Assembly: GCA_014621425.1 (NCBI GenBank)
Contig: JAANBB010000016.1
Span: forward strand, 124,001 to 188,000
Source: Cylindrodendrum hubeiense
Taxonomy: Eukaryota; Ascomycota; Sordariomycetes; Hypocreales; Nectriaceae
Length of the DNA stretch: 64,000 nucleotides
Reading direction: 5' to 3'
The position numbers and the translations under genes were made by a program. This document shows positions 9,935 to 19,613 of this stretch, piece by piece. Position 1 is the first letter of the stretch. The number at the start of each line of letters is the position of its first letter. The notes below the pieces were generated by a model. The model did not search any database. It was not told the origin of the DNA and saw only the letters and a program-made list of their open reading frames with translations.

Positions 9935-11791
9935 CTACCGTGTGTAACTCAGTCCATGTCCATACCGGAAGCTTGGACTCCCAGTGTCAAAGGGAACGTC
10001 CTCTCTGCTATCAATCACAGCTGCCGTAGAAGACGGCAGGTCAAATGGCAGTTTTCCCTTTGGCGAGGCACCGTCAACTCCAAAGACGACATCTAAAAAC
10101 GCGTGCTGGCTGCTTCCGTAGCTAGCCAACACCGCGGATGCCTGGTCAAACAACTCAGGGACCGCCGCCGGGCGATCCAAGTAGATGTCCACAATAGATA
10201 TTGGAACGACAGAGAGGATTTGGGCCTGGTGTTGCTTCTCTGCAGAAGAAAACTCGACGCTGCCGGCGTGGTATTGGGCCTCAAACCCTTTACTCCGCTT
10301 CTCAAACGGAGCTTGAAGACGTAGAATGGCGATGTCTGCATCTGACGGTTGATCGGTCACTATAAAACCGTATGTTTCTTCAAGTGCCGTAGGTTCGAGA
10401 CCTTCCACATACACCTTCTTTCCCTTAATAGCGGAGATGGCAAGGGGTAGAACATGTAGTTTGTTGACAAGCAGAGTGATGCTTGAGCGCTGTGCTGATT
10501 CGCCTTCCGCAACAAAATCAGGATGACCGACAATCTCGACAGCATAGTCCGGGTCGACGTAAGGAGAGTCAAACAAACCCAGCTCAAATTTCTCTGAGAG
10601 TAGCTTTTGGGCAGAGTAGTCGATTCTTTCTTGCGAGAGAAAGCCGCGCTCCGCAGCTTCAACAACAAGCTCTGGTAGCCACTCGCTGCCCAGCTGATCA
10701 CATCCAGCATCGATGATTTTCACCACTCTTTCCAGGCTGCTCAGATGTTCGCAGCCCCAAGCGCGAGCTTTCAGTCGCTCTCCCAATATCTCAGCATCAC
10801 TGACCAGTCCCCAATCAGAACACACGATCCCTTCAAATCCCAACTCTTCTTTCAACAAGCCTGAAACAATACCCTTATGGAATCCAAACCCCACCTCCTC
10901 TGCCAGCCTAGAGTCTTTTAATCCCACTGGCTTGCTATAGTATGGCATCATCTGCCTTGTGCCAGCTTTTATGGCTACTCGAAAAGGCTCGATGTGGTAG
11001 TCCAGATTGTCTCCAGGGTAAATCTGGTCTTGTCCATATTCGAAGTGAGAATCCTCTCCATCCCTTTCCGGCCCAGCTCCAGGGAAGTGCTTCGTCATTG
11101 TGCTGACACTATGAGCACTCAATTTCCCGGTACCACCTGACAGATGTGGAGCTTGGAACCCTCTGATAAATGCCTCGGCCAATTTGCCCGATAATTCAGC
11201 GCTTTCACCAAAGGTTCCATTGATTCTGGCCCATCGGTATTCAGTCGACAAGTCCACCTGTGGGCTCAGGGCAAGTTTGAGTCCAAGCGCCAGATACTCT
11301 CTCCGAGCAATATCTGCAAAGCGCTCAACCAGTTTTTCATCTCTCAAAGCAGCCAATCCAAGAGTCTCCGGCCACTGGCTGAGAGAGCCTGCGCGGGAGC
11401 TAGTCCCGACCGCTTCTGTAAAATGACTCCGTGGATCGGTTGATAGAGTAATAGGGACTTCCCATCGGGTTTCTTCGAGTGCAAGTCGTTGAACTCTATT
11501 GTACCATTCTGCCGTTTGTCGAACATTTGTTACTGGCCCGAGGAGGTTGAAGTGCTTCAGCTTCCTTCCCACGATCAGCTCCTCTGTGCCAGGGACAGAG
11601 AATTCGGGGTGCCCTTTAGATAGACTTCCGTCGGGTCCAGGAATAATCATGCCATGGAATAAAAGGCCAGCCTTTTCCTCTAGGCTCATGCGTGAAATAA
11701 GATCCTCCACTCGGGTTGAGATTGGCAGATTTCTATCCTTGTAAGGAAGTTGGACGGATCCATCCTGCGCATTCGTAAGGTGGGAGCTCAT
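9935..11791 (-). CDS. Glycoside hydrolase family 3 protein (beta-glucosidase / beta-N-acetylhexosaminidase-like)
   Basis: A retaining exo-glycosidase of 618 aa in one exon. Family 3 landmarks: MSLEEKAGLLFHGM near residue 35, TKHFPGAGPE near 233, and the nucleophile box GIVCSDWG with Asp at about residue 326. A C-terminal domain follows, ending in FRYGHGLSYT, usual for two-domain beta-glucosidase/xylosidase types. There is no signal peptide, so the enzyme is probably intracellular and may act on an imported oligosaccharide or glycoside. This fits the neighbouring sugar-porter gene on the same strand. The substrate (glucoside, xyloside or GlcNAc) cannot be decided from motifs alone. The ATG at 11791 opens the frame. 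Confidence 0.92.
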   Translation of the reverse strand: MSSHLTNAQDGSVQLPYKDRNLPISTRVEDLISRMSLEEKAGLLFHGMIIPGPDGSLSKGHPEFSVPGTEELIVGRKLKHFNLLGPVTNVRQTAEWYNRVQRLALEETRWEVPITLSTDPRSHFTEAVGTSSRAGSLSQWPETLGLAALRDEKLVERFADIARREYLALGLKLALSPQVDLSTEYRWARINGTFGESAELSGKLAEAFIRGFQAPHLSGGTGKLSAHSVSTMTKHFPGAGPERDGEDSHFEYGQDQIYPGDNLDYHIEPFRVAIKAGTRQMMPYYSKPVGLKDSRLAEEVGFGFHKGIVSGLLKEELGFEGIVCSDWGLVSDAEILGERLKARAWGCEHLSSLERVVKIIDAGCDQLGSEWLPELVVEAAERGFLSQERIDYSAQKLLSEKFELGLFDSPYVDPDYAVEIVGHPDFVAEGESAQRSSITLLVNKLHVLPLAISAIKGKKVYVEGLEPTALEETYGFIVTDQPSDADIAILRLQAPFEKRSKGFEAQYHAGSVEFSSAEKQHQAQILSVVPISIVDIYLDRPAAVPELFDQASAVLASYGSSQHAFLDVVFGVDGASPKGKLPFDLPSSTAAVIDSREDVPFDTGSPSFRYGHGLSYTR

Positions 11792-12684
11792 TGCGATGAA
11801 CGTCCTGAGCCTCGCTCAATTGCACAAGAGTAGAGTTGATAATAGCGTGGTGAGACGACACACAGTATAAAGAGGCCTACTTTCTGCATTATGCTGGTAT
11901 CTTCATGTTTATATCTTAATTCGCTATCAATCACGCCTTACCGTCCCTCCATATGCGGATCAGACCCAGTGTCACTAGCGTTTCTAATTAGCCTGCTCTT
12001 GATCGGCGAAATGGTGGGTCGGTTTGGCGCCTTCATATTTGGAATTCTGACAAATCGCGACTGATCTAGGTAAGGTCATCAAGGCTAAAGACTGCTCATG
12101 CTGGTATGTCGGCTTTTCGGGCTATATTTGACAGCCCGTGAATGATTTCACCTTGTACCTAGGAGAGGTCAACGTAGCCCGACTGATGCATTACACTGAT
12201 ACATGTTCACTAGATTTCACTATGGTCTTCAATCCTGCGAAGTTACGTAGCCAGAATATGACTATCCGAATATTTCTCGTAAAAGGGTTGAACGTGCTAT
12301 GTTTTGAAAATATTCAGTTTATATCTAAAACATTCATTGGTGCTACGAGTGATGTTGGATTAACAACTTACACTAGGCGAATGTATCCACCAACAAATTG
12401 GACAGTAAAACTAATTGGTACCCGGGAGGACACCTTGGGTGAACAAAGACAAAAGGTAAAAGCACTTAATTCTCAATCAATCTTATTTATGTTGTGCTAC
12501 TAAGCTATTATGTAAAGATACTTTGAAGAAAGTAAAAGTGTGTTGGTGCTGATGTGAATATTGACACCTAACCCTTTGGGCTGAAAATCGGTGAATACTG
12601 AGGTATGAATAGCTCAACGGTATTCCACATCTCGCGGTCTTATTCGCCCTTGAATCAACAGAAAGCAACCCTTGAGATAATTTC
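11792..12684. other. Intergenic region between GH3 and MFS genes
   Basis: Holds the GH3 promoter (minus strand) and the MFS 3' end. A 121-codon plus-strand frame at 12138-12503 shows no domain and normal intergenic composition, so I do not call it. Confidence 0.5.
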
Positions 12685-14235
12685 TCAAACTGAATCAACC
12701 GAGTTTGAAACGCCCTTCTCTCCAGACACGAACTCCGACTCTGAAACTTCGGAGGCTCCTGACTGGCATACATACTCGGGGAACTCCCTCGTCGGGACCT
12801 TCTCTTCAAAAAGCTCATCAATCGCCGCCAAAGATCGTTGCTTGACCTCCGGAACGAAGAAAAAGACAAAAACAGCAGCAATGACAGAAAACGAGCCATA
12901 GATGAAGCCAACCTTCCCAGCAATGGCATTCATAACGTAAGGGTTGACAAATGTGATGACACAGCTCACTGCGTAAGAAGAAAGCGCGGATATAGCCACG
13001 CTCTTCTCTCGAGTAGCGCTTCCAGGAATTTCGGCCGTGACAATCCAAGCGCCAGACCCCCAAGTGAGTTGAAACACAGCGAACCAGATCAAAAGTAAAG
13101 CAACTGCTCCTTTCTGGCCAGCAGGTGTCAATCCTACTGCACCATTGCGCGTCAAACCGGCCACGATGAACATCAATACGGACAGTAAAATAGCAGGATA
13201 AATCAGAATATTGCGTCGCCCAGTAATGTCGATGGTGAACATTGTCACAATGCTCGCAGCCACACCAATGACGTAGGTGAGCATGACGATGAGTAGTGTG
13301 TCGGTGAAGCCGATTTGGATCAAGAAGACACCAAGATAATTGGCAATCAGAGGTATTCCGAGGGCTTGCTGTAAGACCTGAGTTCCCACGACAATGATTG
13401 TACGTCTGAGGTCAGTTCCTCTGAAACACTCCAGATAGGACTGGGCTTTGGTTTCGCGCTCTTTGTTGAGAAGTTGTTGGAGTAATTCGACTTCTTTTTC
13501 TGCGTCAATGTCGTTTCCTCGCAAGATGCGCAACGATTTCGCCGCATCTGCAGTCCGACCTTGCTTCACCAACCAGCGTGGTGACTCCGGGACAAAGAAC
13601 AAGCCGATGAAGCATAGGGCAGGGCTAGCAATCTGAGCGACGATGACGCCTCGCCAAGACCAGTGAGATTTCACATTCCGAGAAAGGTAGATGATGAGTG
13701 CGGATGCGAGCGCTCCTAACATCAGAGCGCCGTTGTAGGTTGTCGTCATGAGGCCACGGAGTGTAGGAGGGGCACACTCCGCCTGATAGACCGGAACCAC
13801 ATTGGTAGCGATTCCGCCAGCGATGTAAACGACGACGCGGCCGATAATGAGCTGCGTGTAGCTTTCAAAGGATGTTGACTCGATAATGACTCCGACAAGA
13901 GCGACGATAGCCTGAATGAGAAATGTCTTCCACCGTCCGAGCCTCTCATTCAAAACAGCACCAATGAAGAGGCCGACAACAACGGCAAGAATACCAACTC
14001 CGGTTCCAACAGACTGCTGAGTGGCCGAGAGAGCCCAGGAATCAGTCTCGGCGCTGTAGTGTCCAAAGACGCTGGTGAACTCGGTGAAGCTCATAGCCCC
14101 TGCCCACCATCCCTGGTCGAAGCCAAAGCCAGTGGAGGCCATGGAGCCGAAAAAGGCAACTGCAAAGAGTCTCCATGACAGTTCTGCGCGGATCGCCGCA
14201 AAGGAATTGTTGGCGCGCCCCATGTTTGTTTTCAT
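12685..14235 (-). CDS. MFS sugar transporter (sugar porter family)
   Basis: A 12-helix plasma-membrane sugar/H+ symporter-type protein of 516 aa, one exon. Seen: the first helix FGFDQGWWAGAM, the loop NERLGRWKTF, GRVVVYIAGGIATNVVPVYQAE (sugar-porter helix 4-5 region), the diagnostic PESPRWLVKQGR near residue 215, and helix 10 segment FQLTWGSGAWIVTAEIPG. The C-terminus is long, acidic and serine-rich. The start could be the ATG at 14235 or the one four codons downstream. It is co-directional with the intracellular GH3 gene, which suggests import followed by hydrolysis of a disaccharide or glycoside. The exact sugar is unknown. Confidence 0.92.
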   Translation of the reverse strand: MKTNMGRANNSFAAIRAELSWRLFAVAFFGSMASTGFGFDQGWWAGAMSFTEFTSVFGHYSAETDSWALSATQQSVGTGVGILAVVVGLFIGAVLNERLGRWKTFLIQAIVALVGVIIESTSFESYTQLIIGRVVVYIAGGIATNVVPVYQAECAPPTLRGLMTTTYNGALMLGALASALIIYLSRNVKSHWSWRGVIVAQIASPALCFIGLFFVPESPRWLVKQGRTADAAKSLRILRGNDIDAEKEVELLQQLLNKERETKAQSYLECFRGTDLRRTIIVVGTQVLQQALGIPLIANYLGVFLIQIGFTDTLLIVMLTYVIGVAASIVTMFTIDITGRRNILIYPAILLSVLMFIVAGLTRNGAVGLTPAGQKGAVALLLIWFAVFQLTWGSGAWIVTAEIPGSATREKSVAISALSSYAVSCVITFVNPYVMNAIAGKVGFIYGSFSVIAAVFVFFFVPEVKQRSLAAIDELFEEKVPTREFPEYVCQSGASEVSESEFVSGEKGVSNSVDSV

Positions 14236-14918
14236 GCGTTGGGATTGATGATGTTGAGAAAAATAGAGGAAAGCAAGTTTGTAGTGATTTCCAGATTGAA
14301 TTCAAGTTTTCAAGTAAAGACATGCCACTTATAAATAGAGAATATCTCCAACATGGCCCAGGATGGTGAATATGAACAAGAAGTAGAGGCGAAATCTAAG
14401 ATCTGAACGACATCTCCATTGACGATGACGCCTTGCCCGCCGATTAGTTGCATCTCCTAGAAGAGCAACAAGGCAGTTGAATCTACCCGTCTTTAGGGGC
14501 ATTTTGGTCTCTACGTATCTATCCAGAAAGGGAATTTTTAGAACTTGATTCGTTACTGGTGCTGGGTAACGGTTCGCTTATTGATAGCCTCGCCGATATA
14601 GTGGAGCTGAGGAAGCCACTACGCCTGACAGTCGCCGAAATGGTGGAGTCTAGTGCTACCAGACAAGTCGTCACATCTAATGATTGGGACAAAACGCGAA
14701 GGGGGGGTGGGGCGAGAAGTCGGCGAATTAGTGGAGGCCACTCGGGATTTGGGTCAACAGTGTGCACTCTAGCATGGCGTGCTCAGATACGCATTAATGA
14801 CGAGAAGGCTGTAAATCTCTCTACGTCGAGCGTTGTTAGCCTATAAAGTCGGTCTGATGAGCGGGAAGGGCTTGAATGTTACTGCATTGGTACATTGTCA
14901 CTTCAGCCTTCCTGCAAC
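14236..14918. other. Intergenic, divergent promoter region
   Basis: Lies between the divergent MFS and TPR genes. No gene seen. A G-rich tract is present near 14701-14710. No repeat or RNA gene was recognised. Confidence 0.5.
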
Positions 14919-16694
14919 ATGGCTGATAACTACCCTTTCGACCTGGGGACGCACCAACGGCAAGTTAGCACGGACTCTGCAGATGCTCAGCTCTGGTTCA
15001 ATAGAGGCCTGATATGGGCAAACTGCTATAACCATGAGGAGGCAGCACGATGCTTCACAGTAGCTGCAGAGTACGACCCGAAGTGTGCCATGGCACATTG
15101 GGGATACGCATATGCGACTGGGCCGAATTACAACAAATCTTGGATCCGATTTGACCGAGCCGACCTCGAAACAAGCATCAAGTTGTCAAATGAAGCATTG
15201 GGTCGCGCTTTAGCTCTCCGAGAGAGTTCGAGTCCAGTCGAGCGAGCATTGATTGAAGCCCTGGTGGCTCGTTTTCCGGCCACGGACAATATTCCGGAAC
15301 AGATTGAGCATATGAGAGAGTATGATGGTCGATACGTGGATGCCATGCGTCCAGTCTACCAAGCCTTCCGCAATGACATGGATGTTGTGGGACTTTTTGT
15401 CGAGGCATTGATCTGCGTCAGCCCTCGTGGCCTTTGGGATCTTGATACTGGAAAGCCTGTGGGCGATGGAACTGTTGAAGCTCGGAACGTTATTGAGCCA
15501 GCTCTGGAGACGGCAGACGGCCGAGCTCATCCAGCGCTGCCACACCTTTACATTCACCTCATGGAAATGTCTCCATTTCCCGAAATTGCCCTCCCAGCTG
15601 CGGACCGACTACGACACGTCGTCCCAGACGGATCCCACATGTCACACATGGCAACACACATCGACGCTGCTTGTGGACGCTGGGACAGAGTCATCGAGTC
15701 TAATGGAGTGGCGTCTGTTGCAGACAATTTGTATTTCTCCACAAAGCACGGTTCCGTCCTCTACACGATTTACCGGGCGCATAATGTGCTTACCAAGGCC
15801 TATGGTGGCATCATGGCAGGGCGCTCAGAAGTGGCAATCGAGGCTGCCAAGCGACTATATGAAATCATCACCCCGGCCACGCTTTCGATTACCAGCCCGC
15901 CTCTCGCGGATTGGATCGAAAGTCAACTTGGGACTATTGCCCATGCCCTTGTCCGCTTTGGTCGGTGGGACGAGATCTTGGAGCTTGAAATCCCCACTTA
16001 TCAGAAACTTTTTGTCTCTACAACGGCAATGATACGATATTCCAAGGGAATTGCGCTCGCTGTTCTTGGTCGCATCGAGGAGGCCGAAATTGCACAGATT
16101 GAATTCGAAAAGGCAAGAGCTGCGGTGCCATTCTCTCGACTCAACAGCTTGCCCAGCAGAGACCAGGATGTTTTAAAAGTCGGCTCAGCTATGCTCAAGG
16201 GAGAACTCGAATATAGAAAGAAGAATTTTGAACCCGCCTTCGAACATCTTCGTGAAGCAGTCCGGTTGGAAGATGCACTGCCCTACTGCGACCCACCTCC
16301 ATGGCTACAGCCCTCACGTCATGCTCTTGGTGCTCTCTTGTTAGATCAGGGCCATATCGAAGAAGCGGAACAGGTTTACCGCGACGATCTTGGATTGGGC
16401 GAAGGTCTTCCCCGCCGTCGTGCCAGGATCAACAATGTTTTCGGGTTACATGGACTTTATGAATGCCTGACAAGGGCAGGCAAGCATCAGGAGGCAAAGC
16501 TTCTCAAGATCCCACGAGATATTGCCATTGCATCTGCAGACATACCGATTGAGGCATCATGTTTTTGTCGCCGAACAGCTCTCTCGGGCAGCTCGAGTTC
16601 ACACGGAATAAATCCTGATAATTTGGTTGAGTCTGGATCCTCGATTGTAACTGGTTTAACTTGCTGCTCTGGGAAGACAGGAGGAACGAAGTAA
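14919..16694 (+). CDS. TPR-repeat protein
   Basis: A 591-aa protein built from helical tetratricopeptide-like repeats, single exon. The clearest repeat is at the N-terminus, LWFNRGLIWANCYNHEEAAR followed by CFTVAAEYDPKCAMAHWGYA. Others are around AEIAQIEFEKARAAVPFSR, FEPAFEHLREAVRLEDALP and HIEEAEQVYRDDLG. There is no signal peptide. I chose the ATG at 14919 (context GCAACATGG). The family occurs in fungi and bacteria as uncharacterised TPR proteins and probably acts as a scaffold. The last ~50 residues are serine/cysteine/glycine-rich and unlike the rest. No partner can be named from context. Confidence 0.85.
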   Translation: MADNYPFDLGTHQRQVSTDSADAQLWFNRGLIWANCYNHEEAARCFTVAAEYDPKCAMAHWGYAYATGPNYNKSWIRFDRADLETSIKLSNEALGRALALRESSSPVERALIEALVARFPATDNIPEQIEHMREYDGRYVDAMRPVYQAFRNDMDVVGLFVEALICVSPRGLWDLDTGKPVGDGTVEARNVIEPALETADGRAHPALPHLYIHLMEMSPFPEIALPAADRLRHVVPDGSHMSHMATHIDAACGRWDRVIESNGVASVADNLYFSTKHGSVLYTIYRAHNVLTKAYGGIMAGRSEVAIEAAKRLYEIITPATLSITSPPLADWIESQLGTIAHALVRFGRWDEILELEIPTYQKLFVSTTAMIRYSKGIALAVLGRIEEAEIAQIEFEKARAAVPFSRLNSLPSRDQDVLKVGSAMLKGELEYRKKNFEPAFEHLREAVRLEDALPYCDPPPWLQPSRHALGALLLDQGHIEEAEQVYRDDLGLGEGLPRRRARINNVFGLHGLYECLTRAGKHQEAKLLKIPRDIAIASADIPIEASCFCRRTALSGSSSSHGINPDNLVESGSSIVTGLTCCSGKTGGTK

Positions 16695-17048
16695 AAGAAG
16701 GTGTCATGTAAAATCGCATGCTCAATGAAGACACCCAGATCTAACAGGCCCAATGGTCGACATGCACAATCGCAGTTATCTCTCTCGTTTGCAATAAGTA
16801 ATCCAATATGATTATGAAATATCCAGATAGAATTTAAAGAGGTATATCGATAGAATAAGTCGCTTCAGCCCATAGCGCTATGAGGTAATATTACTCCTAG
16901 CCTAAAAACTGCAAATCATGAGAGGCTTTACAAACCCATGCGTGTCCTCTAAATACTCCAGACCCAATAAGAAAAACAACATGAAGGGACATTAATGAGA
17001 GAAGGGAAGTAAAAACTGAAATCCCAAATCCACGGCCAAACGGAGGAA
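16695..17048. other. Intergenic, convergent 3' ends
   Basis: Between the 3' ends of the TPR and But2-domain genes. AT-rich, with nothing recognised. Confidence 0.5.
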
Positions 17049-17615
17049 TTAAGTAGAGTAGGCAATTCGAAGGCCATCACCTGAAGTGGGGTTCCAGTTG
17101 ATAGAGTCAAAGTCGTAGACTCCAACTAGCTCAAACGCCTCAGTAGTGCCAGGCTCCTTGCAGGGAGTCTTGGCGGTAAGGTAGGTGTTGTATTTGGCAT
17201 CCCAAGTAGCAATTGATCCGGGGGCAACCGAGAGGCGACCCAAATGCACGTTGCGCTGGTTTCCAGGACCCCAGCCAGTCGTGGGCCCTGGGGCTGGGCT
17301 GTTGCTGGTGAAAAGGTCGAGCTTCTTACTACCGGCAGGGCTGGAATCTGAGCGGAGCGTAAATTCGAACCAGCATTGCATGCCATGGGCGTCGGCAGGA
17401 TAGGTGAATGTCACCAGGGCCGTCTGGTCTTTGCCGCCATTGCCAGAGTTTTTGTACACCTCGACGATGCTTGAAGTAGCAGAGATGGCGCCGTCGATGG
17501 TGGAGTACTGCCAGGAAGCTGAAGGGCTGAAAACACCTGAGTTGCGGGCCTCGAGAGGAGCGGCCAGAACAGAAGTGGCAGCAACAGTAGCTGAGACGAT
17601 AGACTTGAAGAGCAT
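17049..17615 (-). CDS. Secreted But2 C-terminal-domain-like protein
   Basis: A small secreted protein of 188 aa. The first ~18 residues (MLFKSIVSATVAATSVLAA) form a signal peptide with an AA-P cleavage region. The mature part resembles the fungal 'ubiquitin 3 binding protein But2 C-terminal' fold: SWQYSTIDGAISATSSIVEV near residue 35, a central CWFEFTL segment, then VHLGRLSVAPGSIATWD. Two cysteines (CWFEF and PCKEP) could pair. The name comes from a yeast protein; in secreted members the role is unknown and often surface or host related. The gene has a TATA-like box about 125 bp upstream and no intron. Confidence 0.82.
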   Translation of the reverse strand: MLFKSIVSATVAATSVLAAPLEARNSGVFSPSASWQYSTIDGAISATSSIVEVYKNSGNGGKDQTALVTFTYPADAHGMQCWFEFTLRSDSSPAGSKKLDLFTSNSPAPGPTTGWGPGNQRNVHLGRLSVAPGSIATWDAKYNTYLTAKTPCKEPGTTEAFELVGVYDFDSINWNPTSGDGLRIAYST

Positions 17616-17740
17616 TTTGAAGAAGTAGTGAGGAATGGGATTAGGTAAAAACCAGGTGTGGATGGTAGATTGTTATCGAGTGATTGTTGTTGAGTGATGC
17701 TGAGTGATGATAAAAGGTATTCCCCTCGTCGACACTCGGT

Positions 17741-17750
17741 GTTTATATAC
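17741..17750 (-). promoter_or_regulatory. TATA-like box of the But2-domain gene
   Basis: On the minus strand the sequence reads GTATATAAAC about 126 bp upstream of the ATG at 17615, a plausible TATA element for a small secreted-protein gene. Confidence 0.4.
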
Positions 17751-19172
17751 TGCAAGAAAGGGCTGAACTTACCCCGCCAGCCCGGATCTCGAGTGATGCT
17801 CAGCCTCAGCCCTGTCGGGGCGAAGTTGGGGTGTCGTAAAAATAGCGAAAATGGTTCACACAGCCTACGAGGCTTGCTGGAGTCGACTGTCTTGGTGAGG
17901 TCTTAAGGCTGTGAGCTAAGATAATTGTAGCTAGGGACGTGAATAAGCTCTATTGGGCGGCCAATCATGCTCTAGCGGCGTCATACCGTTGACTGCCGGG
18001 ACGGTCTAGACAAGAAGCGCGCTGAGTTAATTTACAGACTAGGCCGTTATTGTGGTTCAGCTGAGAACGGCAGAGACATTACCGGACTGTGGCGCCCAAA
18101 CACCGCCTCGACTGAATACAAAAGGCATCACGAGCACCAAGCCACAGTACTGCCGTCGATGCTGGGCTCGACTAAAGCCGCCATTTCGCCAATCGGCTGA
18201 AAGCCAACGGATGCATGGCGCAGTCATTGAATTGAGCCGATGGACGCCAATAGAGAGGACGATGTGCTTGAGTCAGCCATTCTCCACAAGAGCTACGGCA
18301 GGGTCAGTTTGTCCAAATGAGGGGTTGGGTTCTCAGTGATTGTTTTCAAAGGGTTGATTGAATACAACCATATGAAGAGTCAGACAGAATTGAGATATTG
18401 GGATTCCAAAATAAACATTCTCAGATATGAAATCATCATCGTACTATCTCTTTCACGGCTTGCCCTAAAAGTTCCACCGGTGCTCTCTACCGTAGGAAAC
18501 CGCATTGAGACACCTTCTCAGACCCAGTGTTTACAGTCCGTATTTGTCCATGGGCACAATTCAGCTAAAACATTATGGTCTTTTGAGGTAAGAGATTACA
18601 AAACAATCGCAATTATCGCTGCATTTTATCTGCAGGCATGGGTACTTCAGTGTTGCTGTATTTTCCCACGGCCGTGGGCTTGACGGCATGGTCTTCGTGG
18701 GCTTACTTGGATCGCACACCAGGCGCGCTCGTTGAGGCTTGGATTTCGGTGCGAGTTTGTGAATGATCAATAAGATGAATACCCACATGGTCACCAGTAT
18801 TGATGCTTGTTACCACATACGAGCTTCATCCAGACGGCTGCTGCTTTTGAACGACTTGTAAGCTCATTGACAACCATTTCCACAATATACTAATCAGATA
18901 AAAGGTCAGGGTGCGTGCTAAATAGTGATTCACTGCCCCGGACGGAGATAGAATTCACTTTCGGGTAGCTGGTGCGCCGAAGCTGGATACATGAGAGGCT
19001 AGAGCCAATTCACTCTCTGCGGACAAGTCATGTTTCAATCATTTCAAGCGGAACGAAGCTGCCATTTTTAGTATCCCTAGCTCACATCAAGCAATCTCAG
19101 ATTAATCGTGATCAACATTATGGCACAATTTTCTCCAATTACACCAAGCAGCCAAAGCAGTTGTGCAGGATC
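17751..19172. other. Intergenic region
   Basis: About 1.4 kb with only short, unconvincing open frames on both strands (for example 18052-18339 and 18336-18683 on plus). No domain, tRNA or repeat recognised. Confidence 0.5.
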
Positions 19173-19613
19173 CTAAAGTTCCTCGTAGAATTCCATCATC
19201 CTGTTCACAACTCTCCGAACGCTTACCACTACCCACGTTTTCCAATCGTCCTGCAAAATAATATCAATGACTTCAGGGTGCCCATCTTCACTGCTCGTGC
19301 TTGCGTAGAATGACCGAGCTTCAACATATTGCTCTGGCGCGCCGACCCTATATCCCATGGCATCCTCTTGAATGCTTTCGAGCACAGTGATTTTTGGCTG
19401 CCCATGCCTGCATGGACATTGGTCATCCGGCGGGTCTGGTGTGATTTGATAACGTGCCCAAACTGCATCACCGAATCTGCTATCAAGGATAGCATCAACG
19501 TACATGGAAGCCCAAGGTTCGACCATAGAGATGTTATTGATTACATCGTTGAGAGGGAAATCCAGAAACAGTTGCTCAGGGAGCGTTGTGTAATTGATAC
19601 TCATAGCAGCCAT
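19173..19613 (-). CDS. Hypothetical protein, 146 aa
   Basis: A single-exon frame of 146 codons with balanced, globular-looking composition and coding-like codon use. It is acidic in the N-terminal half (FPLNDVINNISMVEPW) and has a small Cys/His pair (CPCRHG) near residue 67. The C-terminus is VVVSVRRVVNRMMEFYEEL, a probable amphipathic helix. There is no signal peptide or membrane segment. I do not recognise the family. It stands alone between two long gene-poor stretches, so it may be a lineage-specific gene or the remnant of a longer one. Confidence 0.5.
   Translation of the reverse strand: MAAMSINYTTLPEQLFLDFPLNDVINNISMVEPWASMYVDAILDSRFGDAVWARYQITPDPPDDQCPCRHGQPKITVLESIQEDAMGYRVGAPEQYVEARSFYASTSSEDGHPEVIDIILQDDWKTWVVVSVRRVVNRMMEFYEEL

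Noticed and set aside
12138..12503. 121-codon plus-strand frame
   Set aside because: Intergenic and AT-rich, with no domain.
15427..16032. 201-codon plus-strand frame
   Set aside because: Alternative frame inside the TPR gene, which has clear repeats in its own frame.
18052..18683. Two short plus-strand frames in the 17.6-19.2 kb gap
   Set aside because: No domain, no splice logic, and composition like the flanks.
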